DNA of 64,000 nt from Ensifer sp. WSM1721 (GTDB lineage Bacteria; Pseudomonadota; Alphaproteobacteria; Rhizobiales; Rhizobiaceae): positions 2,805,501 to 2,869,500 of the forward strand of contig NZ_CP165782.1 of NCBI RefSeq assembly GCF_000513895.2, written 5' to 3'. How positions within the stretch are numbered: the stretch's first letter is position 1; each line of letters opens with the position of its first letter. Shown one piece after another: positions 1 through 8,469 of this stretch. Both the position numbers and the translations under genes were made by a program. The notes beneath the pieces are model-generated. The model was not told where the DNA came from. It saw only the letters and a program-made list of their open reading frames with translations, and did not search any database.

Positions 1-597
1 GACGGACACGACGAGAACTACTCGTGGAACAATGGCGCCGAAGGCCCGATCGACGATCCAGAAATCGCCGCGGCCCGGCAGCACGATGCCATGGCTCTCC
101 TCGGCACCCTTTTTGCCTCACGCGGCACGATCATGCTGACGGCCGGCGATGAAGGCGGGCGCAGCCAGCGCGGCAACAACAATGCCTATGCGCAGGACAA
201 CGCCGTCACTTGGCTCGATTGGGGCAAACTCGACACGAAGCTGATAGAGCACACCGCGCGGCTTTCTGCCATGCGCCGGCGTTTCGGCGTCTTTGCCGAC
301 ACTCGTTTCTTCACCGGCATGGGCGACGTTGCCTGGCTGCGCCTCGACGGTCATCCGATGACGGTCGAGGACTGGGAACACCCCGCGACCGACAACCTCG
401 TCATGGTGCTGGCGACCGAAGACCGCAAGCAGAAGCGACCGACGCGGCTCGCCATCGTCCTCAATCGCAGCCACGCACCGCATCCCTTCCGGCTGCCGGC
501 GAGTCTCGACGGCGAATGGTGCGACGCACTATCGGACGCGGCACCTCCGGTCTTTGCTCCCGCCCGTTCGGTCACTTTCTTTGTCGAGGTTTTCTAA
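1..597 (+). CDS. glgX: Glycogen debranching enzyme GlgX, C-terminal part (5' truncated by window)
   Basis: The reading frame is open from base 1 and ends at TAA 597, giving the last 198 residues of a longer protein. It removes alpha-1,6 branches from phosphorylase-limited glycogen, in the cytoplasm. The segment ENYSWNNGAEG followed by GDEGGRSQRGNNNAY, DNAVTWLDW and a C-terminal beta-sandwich is typical of GlgX/isoamylase-type GH13 enzymes; the catalytic Asp/Glu residues lie upstream of the window. The next gene begins 75 bases later on the same strand but is unrelated in function, so no operon link is claimed. Family assignment is firm; which glgX paralogue this is cannot be told from the fragment. 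Confidence 0.9.
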   Translation, partial: DGHDENYSWNNGAEGPIDDPEIAAARQHDAMALLGTLFASRGTIMLTAGDEGGRSQRGNNNAYAQDNAVTWLDWGKLDTKLIEHTARLSAMRRRFGVFADTRFFTGMGDVAWLRLDGHPMTVEDWEHPATDNLVMVLATEDRKQKRPTRLAIVLNRSHAPHPFRLPASLDGEWCDALSDAAPPVFAPARSVTFFVEVF

Positions 598-672
598 AGT
601 CTTACAACCGCTTGCTAGGCCCCGCCCTACCGGCCTATAGATCGGTCGGGAGGCCTTCTTCAGGACAATCAA

Positions 673-1161
673 ATGCCGCACGAAATTTCGCTTTCCGATA
701 TCAAGGAGCTGATCGGCAAAGAGCTTGGTGTCTCCGACTGGATCACCGTGACGCAAAAGACTATCGACAGCTTTGCCGAGGCGACCGGCGATTTTCAGTT
801 CATCCACACCGACCCGGTGCGCGCCGCGGCCGAGACGCCCTTCGGCGGGACCATTGCGCACGGCTTCCTGTCGCTCTCGCTGCTCTCGGCAATGAACTAT
901 AATTGCCTGCCGAAGATCCGCGAGCAGACGATGGGCATCAATTACGGCTTCGACAAGGTGCGCTTCGTGGCGCCGGTCAAGAGCGGCGCACGCGTGCGCG
1001 GCCGCTTCACCATGGCCGATGCCCGCTTCCGCGGCGCCGGCATGCTGATGATCACCTATGACGTCACGGTGGAGATCGAGGGCGAAAGAAAGCCGGCGCT
1101 GACGGCGACCTGGCAGACGATCATCCAGTTCGACCCCAAGGATCGGCCGGCGGATGCCTGA
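673..1161 (+). CDS. MaoC-like hot-dog hydratase
   Basis: 162 residues, about the size of single-domain R-specific enoyl-CoA hydratases (PhaJ-like). The hydratase motif is visible at residues 36-48 (ATGDFQFIHTDP) with catalytic Asp40 and His45, followed by the hot-dog helix FGGTIAHGF. The expected reaction is reversible hydration of a 2-enoyl-CoA or a related acyl-CoA. A CAGGA ribosome site precedes the ATG by about 8 bases. The last 8 bases overlap the start of the DUF2332 gene, so the two are almost certainly co-translated. The physiological substrate is not indicated by the context. Confidence 0.85.
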   Translation: MPHEISLSDIKELIGKELGVSDWITVTQKTIDSFAEATGDFQFIHTDPVRAAAETPFGGTIAHGFLSLSLLSAMNYNCLPKIREQTMGINYGFDKVRFVAPVKSGARVRGRFTMADARFRGAGMLMITYDVTVEIEGERKPALTATWQTIIQFDPKDRPADA

Positions 1162-2227
1162 GGAGGCGGTTATCGAGACGCGCGTTCGCGACGCCTTCCG
1201 CGACCAGGCGAAAGCCTGCAACGATCTGGGCTCGCCCTTCACCGCCCGGCTCTGCCGTCTCGTCGCCGACCGGTTGGATGCAGGCTCGCCCGTCGGCAGC
1301 TGGATTCTCCGCTGGCCCGGCGACCCGACGTCGAGTGGCGATTCCGTCGCGCTGCGCCTCGCCGGCGCACTGCATGCGCTGGTGCTCTCCGGTCGCGACG
1401 ACGGCCTCAAAGCAAGTTATCCGCCGAATCGCGTCGACGACGAAACCCTCTGGCAGGCGGTCGGGCGGGCACTCCGGCAGGAAGCCGACTTCATCCACGA
1501 TCGTCTCGCCTCCGCGCCGCAGACCAACGAGGTGCGGCGCTCCGGCGCCCTGCTTCCGGGTTTCCTCACGGTTGCACAGCTTCTCGGAAAACCGCTGGTT
1601 CTCTCCGAGGTCGGCGCCAGCGCCGGTCTGAACCTGCACTGGGACCGCTACCACTACGTTCTTGGCAATGATCATTGGGGCGACGAAACCGCCGCGGTGC
1701 TTATCGCTCCGGACTGGTCTGGGGAAACCCCTCCCCTTCAACCCGCCGAAATCACAGAGCGCGCCGGCTGCGACCTGCATCCGCTCGACCTGGCGAGCGA
1801 CGACGATCGACTACGGCTTCTCTCCTATATCTGGGCAGACCAGTTCGACCGACTTGATCGAACCAGGAAAGCACTCGATGTCGCGGCAGGTCAACGGGAC
1901 CTGGTCGAGCGCGCCGACGCGATCGATTGGCTGAAGAAGCGGCTGATCCGCGTTTTTTCCGGCGCCACCCACGTCGTCTATCACTCGATCGCCTGGCAAT
2001 ACCTGCCGGAATCGGCACGGAGAGAAGGTGAGGCCCTGATTGCCGCCGCGGGCAAGGCTGCGACGGAAGAGGCACCCATCGCTCGATTGCAGATGGAAGC
2101 CGACGGGCAGGTGCCCGGTGCGGCACTGTCGTTGCAAATATGGCCGGGCGGCGAAAAGCAAGTGATCGGCCGCGCGGACTTCCATGGCCGGTGGGTCGCG
2201 TGGCAAGGATGGCGGATAAACACCTGA
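1154..2227 (+). CDS. DUF2332 family protein
   Basis: 357 residues. The overall pattern (RDQAKACNDLGSPFTARLC near the N terminus, then LVLSEVGASAGLNLHWDRY, and VVYHSIAWQYLP later) matches DUF2332, an uncharacterised family common in Rhizobiales. The GASAGLNL segment resembles a nucleotide- or SAM-binding loop, which is only suggestive. The ATG lies inside the last codons of the MaoC-like gene (8-base overlap, different frame), pointing to translational coupling. No signal peptide or membrane segment is seen. Function unknown. Confidence 0.75.
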   Translation: MPEEAVIETRVRDAFRDQAKACNDLGSPFTARLCRLVADRLDAGSPVGSWILRWPGDPTSSGDSVALRLAGALHALVLSGRDDGLKASYPPNRVDDETLWQAVGRALRQEADFIHDRLASAPQTNEVRRSGALLPGFLTVAQLLGKPLVLSEVGASAGLNLHWDRYHYVLGNDHWGDETAAVLIAPDWSGETPPLQPAEITERAGCDLHPLDLASDDDRLRLLSYIWADQFDRLDRTRKALDVAAGQRDLVERADAIDWLKKRLIRVFSGATHVVYHSIAWQYLPESARREGEALIAAAGKAATEEAPIARLQMEADGQVPGAALSLQIWPGGEKQVIGRADFHGRWVAWQGWRINT

Positions 2228-2232
2228 ACCTA

Positions 2233-2336
2233 CCGCATGTGTCCTTAAATCGTAGCCGATTTAAGGACAAAAACATGCAGCAATTCAAAGTGCTACAGCG
2301 TTCTTTGTGCGTCTGAAAAGACGCACGGCGCTGTAG
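2233..2336 (+). repeat. RIME-like two-palindrome repeat, copy 1
   Basis: The element starts with an imperfect palindrome (gcatgtgtccttaaatcg ... gatttaaggacaaaaacatgc), has a short linker (agcaattcaaagt), and ends with a second palindrome (ctacagcg ... cgctgtag, with inner tgcgtct/agacgca). This layout and size fit the Rhizobium-specific intergenic mosaic element. It lies just after the DUF2332 stop. Near-identical copies are at 9448, 11535 and 32101, all in the same orientation. The rest of the gap up to the sox terminator (2337-2467) holds GC-rich sequence that resembles other rhizobial intergenic repeats but is not assigned. Confidence 0.8.
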
Positions 2337-2467
2337 ACGAACGGTCCGCGCGTAGCGGTCGCAAACGAGGGCGGGATGAGCGTGTGCGGTTTTTCCGCCC
2401 CGCTCGCGTTCCACTCCAACCTATGATCACGTCGCGATTTATGGCCGATCGAACAAGATCGTAAAGA

Positions 2468-2487
2468 GCGGCGGATCACTCCGCCGC
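2468..2487 (-). terminator. Terminator-like hairpin after soxG
   Basis: Perfect 8-bp stem (gcggcgga / tccgccgc) with a 4-base loop, 25 bases past the soxG stop, followed in the direction of transcription by tcttta. It fits the end of the sox operon. Confidence 0.6.
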
Positions 2488-2512
2488 CTTCTCGATTGAG
2501 GTGGCGCTTCTC

Positions 2513-3067
2513 TCAATGTCCCGCGTCTTCGGCTCCTTCGGACAACAGACCGAAAACAAAGGGCGAGAAGGACCGCCAGCACTCGACGCGGAACGTGTCC
2601 TCCGCGGTGCGGAGGAGAATGATCTCCGCCTTGCCCAAGATTGTGCGCGAGCATGCGCCCACAGGGAAGAGGGCAAGCGACAGGTCCTGCGGGCAGCCGC
2701 TGTTGATCGCCACTTCCGCGCCCGGTCCGCTGACGATGACGGCGGTGTTGCGATGAGAGACGTCGACGGCCGAGTGCACGGTCCCGCTCGATGCGGCCGC
2801 AGCCATCAGGTCGGCGCCGTCCTCGTCAATCACCAGCCACTCGTCTGGACCGAGCCAGAGCGCATGGCGTCGGCCGGTCGAAGCGGACGTCTTCGGGCGC
2901 ACGGGCAGGGTAACGCCGAGCGCGGCCGACAGACCGGAAACCGCGTCAGCCGCGGCGCGCAGCGATATCCGCGAGGCCGGCTCCGCGGGCGTGAGGAGCG
3001 CCGCGGGCGAGCCGCCACGGCGGCCGGCGAGCGGAGCTTTGCGGGGTGCGATTGCCTGGTCAGCCAT
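2513..3067 (-). CDS. soxG: Sarcosine oxidase gamma subunit
   Basis: 184 residues from ATG 3067, which has a strong AAGGAGG site just upstream; an in-frame upstream ATG at 3091 lacks one. The gamma chain is a GcvT-like small subunit of the heterotetrameric enzyme that oxidises sarcosine to glycine and passes the C1 unit to tetrahydrofolate. Visible family features are ISLRAAADAVSGLSAALGV, ALWLGPDEWLVI and SVDVSHRNTAVIVSGPGA. The start overlaps the soxA stop by 8 bases. It is last in the soxB-soxD-soxA-soxG order. Confidence 0.92.
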   Translation of the reverse strand: MADQAIAPRKAPLAGRRGGSPAALLTPAEPASRISLRAAADAVSGLSAALGVTLPVRPKTSASTGRRHALWLGPDEWLVIDEDGADLMAAAASSGTVHSAVDVSHRNTAVIVSGPGAEVAINSGCPQDLSLALFPVGACSRTILGKAEIILLRTAEDTFRVECWRSFSPFVFGLLSEGAEDAGH

Positions 3068-6053
3068 GGAGGCGACCTCCTTCCTTGTCAAAGAACACCA
3101 TGTCGCTTACCTCGACGGCGATCGTCCGATCGGCCATCGGCACGTAGAGCGTCTCACCGAGGCGCGCCCGTCCGCCGGCGACCACGGCGAGCGCGATCGA
3201 TCGACCACAATTTGGCGACCAGTAGGACGAAGTCACATGGCCGAGCATGGTCATCGGTTTCGGCTGGTTCGGGTCTGCAACGATCTGCGCGCCTTCCTCC
3301 AATACAACCTTCGGATCCTTGGTGAGGAGCCCGACGAGCTGCTTGCGGCCGTCCTTGACAAGATCGGGCCGCTTCAGGCCGCGGATACCGACGAAGTCCG
3401 GCTTCTTCTTCGAGACCGCCCAGGAAAGCCCGGCATCGTCCGGAGTCACGGTGCCGTCCGTGTCCTGGCCGACGATGATGTAGCCCTTCTCGGCGCGCAG
3501 CACGTGCATGGTCTCGGTGCCGTAGGCGCAGGCGCCCATGGGCTCGGCCCGCGCCCAGATCGCCTCCCATACCGCCTGGCCGTAGTCCGCCGGGACGTTG
3601 ACCTCGAAGCCAAGCTCGCCGGTGAAGGACATGCGGAAGAGCCGGGTCGGCACGCCGCAGATCTTTCCTTCGGCGACGCTCATATGTGGGAAGGCCTCGT
3701 TGGAAAAATCGATGCCCGCGGCGAGCGGCGCGATGATCTCGCGCGCCTTCGGCCCCTGCACCGCGATGACCGCCCATTGCTCGGTCGTCGAGGTGAGCCA
3801 GACTTTCAGATGCGGGAACTCCGTCTGGAGATAGTCTTCCATGTGGTGCAGGACGCGCGGCGCACCGCCCGTCGTGGTCGTAACATGGAAGCGGTCCTCC
3901 GCAAGACGGCCGACGACGCCGTCATCGTAGATGAAGCCGTCGTCGCGCAGCATGATTCCGTAGCGGCAGCGGCCGGGCTTCAGGTTGTCCCAGGCGTTCG
4001 TATACATGAGGTTCAGGAACTTGGCAGCGTCGGGGCCGACCACCTCGATCTTGCCGAGCGTCGACGCATCGAAGACGCCGGCCACCTCGCGGACCGTCTT
4101 GCACTCGCGCGCGACCGCCTCGTGCATGTTTTCGCCTGCCTTCGGATAGAACCAGGCGCGCTTCCAGTTGCCGACATCCTCGAACTCGGCGCCATGCGCC
4201 TCCTCCCAGGCATGGATCGGCGTCTTACGCGCCGGATCGAAGAGGCTGCCACGCGAGTGATTGACGATCGCGCCGAAGGTCACCGGCGTATAGGGCTGGC
4301 GGAAGGTCGTGAGACCCACTGCCGGGATTTCCTTGCCGAGCGCTTCCGCCGCGATCGCGAGACCATGCATGTTGGAAAGCTTGCCCTGGTCGGAGGCCAT
4401 GCCGTTGGTGGTGAACCGCTTGATGTGCTCGATCGAGTGCATTCCCTCGCGCACCGCCAGGCGGATGTCCTTGGCGCAGACGTCGTGCTGGAAATCAATG
4501 AAGGCCTTCACGGTCGTGTCCGCCCCCGCGCCTTCGGCCGCTCCATGCATGCCGCCCGTCCATTCGAAAGCGTTCCGGCCGGTGAGAGCAACCTGTGCGC
4601 CGCCTTCGGCACCGGCGGCACGAGCCGCCAGTTCGCCGGCGGCAAGCGCCTCATCGATCGTCGCCTGCAGATCGTCGGTGCCATTGCAGGCGCCGACGGA
4701 GAGGCACTCCTGGGCATAGATGCCGGGCAGGAAGCGCTCGGTTGCGGCGTCGAACTTCACCTTGCCGCGCGACTGCGAGAAGAGGTGCACCGATGGCGTC
4801 CAGCCCGCCGAGACGAGCAGCGCATCGACGGCGATCTTGCGAGAAGTGCCGCCGCCATTGCGGGCGACATTGATCGAGGCAATCCGGAGCTTGCCGGTGG
4901 TGTTGACGACCGAATGACCGGTCAGCACCTCTATGCCGAGATCACGCGCCTGAGAGAGCACCGCTTCGCCCGGCTTCTCGCGGCAATCGACGATCGCTGC
5001 CACGGCAACGCCGGCTCTCTTGAGGTCGAAGGCCGCCTCGTAGGCCGAATCATGCGCTGTATAGACGCCGACTTTCTTGCCGACAGCGACACCGAAGTGA
5101 TTGAGATAGGTGCGGGCCGCCGAGGCCAGCATGATCCCGGGCCGGTCGTTGTTGGCGAACACCATGTGGCGTTCGATGGCGCCATTGGCGAGGATGACCT
5201 TCTTCGCGCGCACCTGCCAGAGCCGCTCTCGCGGTAGCGTCTTGTCGACGGCGGCGAGATGATCCGTCACGCGCTCCACGAGGCCGACGAAATTGTGATT
5301 GTAGTAGCCGAATGCCGTCGTGCGGGTGAGCAGCGTCACATTGCCCATGGCGGCAAGCGCCCGGCCCGTCGCCTGCGCCCAGTCGTAACCGGGCTTGCCG
5401 TCGATGACGGTGCCGCTGTCGTAATGCAGCGCCCCGCCGACCTCCGGCTGTTCGTCGCACAGGATCACCTTCGCGCCGGCCTTCGCCGCCGCAAGCGCGG
5501 CCGCGAGACCGGCGACGCCAGCGCCGATCACCAGCACGTCGCAATGGACGTAACGGCTCGCATAATGATCCGGATCGGGCTCCGTCGGCGCAACGCCAAG
5601 GCCGGCGGCGCGGCGGATGAAGGGTTCGTAGAGCTTGTGCCACGCGGCCTTCGGCCACATGAAGGTCTTGTAGTAGAAACCGGCCGCGAAGAAAGGTGAC
5701 AGGAGATCGTTGAACCCACCGACATCGAAGGCGAGCGAGGGCCAGCGGTTCTGCGACGACACCTTCATGCCGTCGAAGACCTCCTGGACGGTGGCCCGCA
5801 CGTTCGGCTGCCGGCGGGCCGCATCGCGCGAGACGTCGAGCAACGCATTCGGCTCCTCGGCGCCGGCGGACAGAATGCCGCGCGGACGGTGATACTTGAA
5901 CGAACGGCCGACGAGATGGATGTCGTTGGCAATCAGCGCCGAGGCGACCGTATCGCCTTCGAGCGCCGTCAGCGTCCGGCCGTCAAAGGTGAAGCGGGCG
6001 GTGCGCGCGGGCGTCAGGCGCCCGGCACCCGAAATACGATTGACCCCAGTCAT
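3060..6053 (-). CDS. soxA: Sarcosine oxidase alpha subunit
   Basis: 997 residues, the normal length. Order of parts: an N-terminal ferredoxin-like segment (FTFDGRTLTALEGDTVASAL), an FAD/NAD-binding Rossmann core (VIGAGVAGLAAALAAAKAGA, about residues 176-195), and a GcvT-type folate-binding C-terminal half (starting near GLTTFRQPYTPVTFGA, including GELGFEVNVPADYG). Together with beta it oxidises the N-methyl group of sarcosine; the C-terminal part forms 5,10-methylene-tetrahydrofolate. The start overlaps the soxD stop by 4 bases (ATGA). Intact, no frameshift. Confidence 0.95.
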   Translation of the reverse strand: MTGVNRISGAGRLTPARTARFTFDGRTLTALEGDTVASALIANDIHLVGRSFKYHRPRGILSAGAEEPNALLDVSRDAARRQPNVRATVQEVFDGMKVSSQNRWPSLAFDVGGFNDLLSPFFAAGFYYKTFMWPKAAWHKLYEPFIRRAAGLGVAPTEPDPDHYASRYVHCDVLVIGAGVAGLAAALAAAKAGAKVILCDEQPEVGGALHYDSGTVIDGKPGYDWAQATGRALAAMGNVTLLTRTTAFGYYNHNFVGLVERVTDHLAAVDKTLPRERLWQVRAKKVILANGAIERHMVFANNDRPGIMLASAARTYLNHFGVAVGKKVGVYTAHDSAYEAAFDLKRAGVAVAAIVDCREKPGEAVLSQARDLGIEVLTGHSVVNTTGKLRIASINVARNGGGTSRKIAVDALLVSAGWTPSVHLFSQSRGKVKFDAATERFLPGIYAQECLSVGACNGTDDLQATIDEALAAGELAARAAGAEGGAQVALTGRNAFEWTGGMHGAAEGAGADTTVKAFIDFQHDVCAKDIRLAVREGMHSIEHIKRFTTNGMASDQGKLSNMHGLAIAAEALGKEIPAVGLTTFRQPYTPVTFGAIVNHSRGSLFDPARKTPIHAWEEAHGAEFEDVGNWKRAWFYPKAGENMHEAVARECKTVREVAGVFDASTLGKIEVVGPDAAKFLNLMYTNAWDNLKPGRCRYGIMLRDDGFIYDDGVVGRLAEDRFHVTTTTGGAPRVLHHMEDYLQTEFPHLKVWLTSTTEQWAVIAVQGPKAREIIAPLAAGIDFSNEAFPHMSVAEGKICGVPTRLFRMSFTGELGFEVNVPADYGQAVWEAIWARAEPMGACAYGTETMHVLRAEKGYIIVGQDTDGTVTPDDAGLSWAVSKKKPDFVGIRGLKRPDLVKDGRKQLVGLLTKDPKVVLEEGAQIVADPNQPKPMTMLGHVTSSYWSPNCGRSIALAVVAGGRARLGETLYVPMADRTIAVEVSDMVFFDKEGGRLHG

Positions 6054-6391
6054 TGCGCGGCTCCTTCCAGGGCCTCGTAGGTTTCGACCGTCTCAGGCGT
6101 CTTCGGCTCGACGTCGAGGTCTGGCTTCGGCTCGCCGGCCTTGTAGGTGGTGATGAACCGGTCGCTGACGGTGTCACGCGCCGCGTTGAAGAAGCGGCCG
6201 CAGCCATGGATATGCCGCCATCTTTCGTAAATCACGCCCTTCGGATTGTCGCGCAGGAAGAAATAGGCCTCGAATTCTTCGTCGCTGATCTCGGCGATAT
6301 TGGTCGGACGGGCGATGTGAGCATCGCCGCCGTTGCGGAACTCGAGCTCGGAGCGCTCTTCCTCGCAATAGGGGCAGTAAATCAGAAGCAT
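6050..6391 (-). CDS. soxD: Sarcosine oxidase delta subunit
   Basis: 113 residues from ATG 6391; a longer in-frame start at 6418 would overlap the soxB end and is less likely. The delta chain is the small zinc-binding subunit of tetrameric sarcosine oxidase. The zinc ligands are readable as CPYC near residue 6 and the later HIHGCGRFFNAARD segment. The stop overlaps the soxA start by 4 bases and soxB lies 16 bases upstream, which is the standard soxBDA order. Confidence 0.93.
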   Translation of the reverse strand: MLLIYCPYCEEERSELEFRNGGDAHIARPTNIAEISDEEFEAYFFLRDNPKGVIYERWRHIHGCGRFFNAARDTVSDRFITTYKAGEPKPDLDVEPKTPETVETYEALEGAAQ

Positions 6392-6407
6392 CTGGAAAGT
6401 CCTCGCA

Positions 6408-7661
6408 TCAATGCGCAACGGCGGCGGCGGCCGCCTCGTCGATGAGCCGCCCGGTGCGGAAGCGCTCGAGCGTCAGCCCCGCAGCGAGCCTATGCGGCTC
6501 CCCGCGTGCGATGAGATAGGCAAAGAGATTGGCCGAGCCGGGAGTCGCCTTGAAGCCGCCCGTTCCCCAACCGGCATTGAGATAGAGCCCGGGCACGGGT
6601 GTCACGCCTTGGATCGGCGAACGGTCCTGTGTGACGTCGACGATGCCGCCCCATTGCCGCATCATCTTGACGCGGCGGAACATCGGGAAGAGCTCGCAGA
6701 TCGCGTCAAGCGTATGGGTGATGATCTGAAGGCCGCCGGTCTGCGAATAGGAATTGTACTGGTCGGTACCGGCGCCGATGACGAATTCGCCCTTGTCGGA
6801 CTGCGAGATATAGGCGTGCACCGAGTTCGACATCACGACGCAGGGGAAGATCGGCTTCAAGGGCTCGGAGACGAGCGCCTGCAGCGGCTGGCTCTGCAGC
6901 GGCACGCGCACGTCTGCCATCTGCATCAGGGTGGACGTGTGACCGGCGGCGGAAATGCCGACTTTCTTCGCACCGATGAAGCCGCGATTGGTGTCGACGC
7001 CGGTCACACGGCCGGTTTCGTCGCGGCGAATGCCGGTCACTTCGCAGTTCTGGATGATGTGGACGCCGCGGTCGGAGGCGGCGCGCGCATAACCCCAGGC
7101 GACCGCATCATGGCGCGCCGTGCCGCCGCGGCGCTGAAGTGCTGCACCGTTGATCGGGTAGCGGGCGGTTTTGGAGATGTCGAGCGGCGAGCAGTAAGCC
7201 TTCGCCTCTTCCGGTGTCAGCCATTCGTTGTCGATGCCGTAGAGCCGGTTGGCGTTGATGTGCCGCTTGAACGACTGCTGGTCGTGGATGTTGTGCGACA
7301 GCATCATGACGCCGCGCGGCGAATACATGACGTTGTAGTTCAGGTCCAGCGACAGGTTTTCCCAGAGCTTCAGTGAATGCTCGTAGATGTCCATGCTCTC
7401 TTCATAGAGATAGTTGGACCGGATGATCGTCGTGTTGCGGCCGGTATTGCCGCCGCCGATCCAGCCCTTTTCGAGCACGGCGACATTGGTGATGCCGTGC
7501 TCCTTCGCGAGATAATAGGCGGCGCCGAGGCCATGGCCGCCGCCGCCGATGATGATCACATCATATTGCTTGCGCGGCTCCGGCGAGGCCCAGTGCGGCC
7601 CCCAGCCCTTGTGGCCGCGCAGCGCCTCGCGCGCCACGGCAAAAACAGAATATTTGCGCAT
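6408..7661 (-). CDS. soxB: Sarcosine oxidase beta subunit
   Basis: 417 residues. It is the flavoprotein subunit that carries the FMN/FAD site where sarcosine is oxidised. A dinucleotide-binding motif VIIIGGGGHGLGAAYYLA is near residue 35, then GWIGGGNTGRNTTIIRSNYL, the region that follows the flavin site in this family. The C-terminal part includes YLNAGWGTGGFKATPGSANL. First gene of the sox operon; ATG 7661 faces a 343-base intergenic region shared with rpsU. Confidence 0.95.
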   Translation of the reverse strand: MRKYSVFAVAREALRGHKGWGPHWASPEPRKQYDVIIIGGGGHGLGAAYYLAKEHGITNVAVLEKGWIGGGNTGRNTTIIRSNYLYEESMDIYEHSLKLWENLSLDLNYNVMYSPRGVMMLSHNIHDQQSFKRHINANRLYGIDNEWLTPEEAKAYCSPLDISKTARYPINGAALQRRGGTARHDAVAWGYARAASDRGVHIIQNCEVTGIRRDETGRVTGVDTNRGFIGAKKVGISAAGHTSTLMQMADVRVPLQSQPLQALVSEPLKPIFPCVVMSNSVHAYISQSDKGEFVIGAGTDQYNSYSQTGGLQIITHTLDAICELFPMFRRVKMMRQWGGIVDVTQDRSPIQGVTPVPGLYLNAGWGTGGFKATPGSANLFAYLIARGEPHRLAAGLTLERFRTGRLIDEAAAAAVAH

Positions 7662-7740
7662 CCGCCTGCTACTCCATGAACCCCGATAGATGTTCTGTTG
7701 GCGTTAGAAATCGCAAATCCGAGGGCCACGCAACGTTTCT

Positions 7741-7800
7741 TTTGCGACGCGATCCGGCGGACTTGCGCGGACTTGCGACATGGCCGACTAAGTGCGACAA
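7741..7800 (-). promoter_or_regulatory. Cluster of TTGCG-type direct repeats upstream of soxB
   Basis: The 343-base space between soxB and rpsU contains a perfect tandem 10-mer (cggacttgcg at 7758 and 7768) with further related words tttgcgac at 7741 and agtgcgaca at 7791. The spacing of about one helical turn suggests sites for an activator on one face of the DNA. Sarcosine/betaine catabolic genes in other bacteria are controlled by AraC-type activators (GbdR, SouR); that link is inference. No clear -35/-10 was assigned. Confidence 0.35.
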
Positions 7801-8004
7801 GTGTGCGAGCGCGCGGCTTGCCTTTTTTCGCCCCGGCTGTGGCGCATTTTTCCCGAGAGCTACGATCTCGCCGCTGGACTTTCGGCCCCTGATCTGGTAT
7901 CCGCTCCTTTAATCGTAGAGCTTTCAGCTCAGCGAACGCAGATTTATTGCCTCCCCAAACCTGATGGTGAGGCTTTACAACTCGAACAAAGGAACGGGAT
8001 TCAC

Positions 8005-8217
8005 GTGCAGGTACTTGTCCGCGATAACAATGTCGACCAGGCGCTCCGCGCTCTCAAGAAGAAGATGCAGCGCGAAGGCATTTTCCGCGAAATGAAGATG
8101 CGTGACTTCTACGAAAAGCCGTCCCAGAAGCGTGCGCGCGAAAAGGCTGAAGCTGTCCGCCGCGTCCGCAAGCTGGCTCGCAAGCGTGCACAGCGTGAAG
8201 GCCTTCTGGCCCGCTGA
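8005..8217 (+). CDS. rpsU: 30S ribosomal protein S21
   Basis: 70 residues starting at GTG 8005, preceded by an AAAGGAACGGG ribosome site. The sequence [20 protein letters not shown], the following [11 protein letters not shown] and the very basic C-terminal helix ([11 protein letters not shown]) are those of alphaproteobacterial S21. It binds the platform of the small subunit and helps start-codon selection. The upstream leader contains a weak hairpin (gcctc 7949-7953 / gaggc 7969-7973) of unknown meaning. Followed directly by a strong terminator, so it is monocistronic. Confidence 0.95.
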   Translation: MQVLVRDNNVDQALRALKKKMQREGIFREMKMRDFYEKPSQKRAREKAEAVRRVRKLARKRAQREGLLAR

Positions 8218-8250
8218 TTGTCGTTTTTTCGACGCTTTCCAATGTAAATG

Positions 8251-8282
8251 GCGGGGGCGAGGTATCGCCGCCGCTTTTTTTT
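8251..8282 (+). terminator. Intrinsic terminator of rpsU
   Basis: GC-rich stem (gcgg-g-ggcga / tcgcc-g-ccgc, one G-G mismatch) with a ggta loop, followed by eight T residues. It is 33 bases past the rpsU stop and is the most classical rho-independent terminator in the window. Confidence 0.88.
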
Positions 8283-8469
8283 CGATATGGACACCCTGTC
8301 CGTCGTCGGTCTAGCGTGACCGTGTGAGTTCGACGGTCAGCCGCTCGAACGGGAGCGCCGGCCGGATCGCCGGAGGCGCTGATGCCCGGGTGGAGCCCCG
8401 CGCCTTCGCTGGTCTCCATGAACGGAAAGCCATTGGCTTTCGGGACCTTGTCGCATTGAGGGATCGACT

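Noticed and set aside
2501..3325. Long plus-strand ORF across soxG and the end of soxA
   Set aside because: Antisense shadow of two strongly supported sox genes, Arg-rich low-complexity product, no ribosome site.
2991..5237. 748-codon plus-strand ORF opposite soxA
   Set aside because: Antisense to the soxA coding frame; product resembles the typical His/Arg/Asp-rich antisense translation of GC-rich genes.
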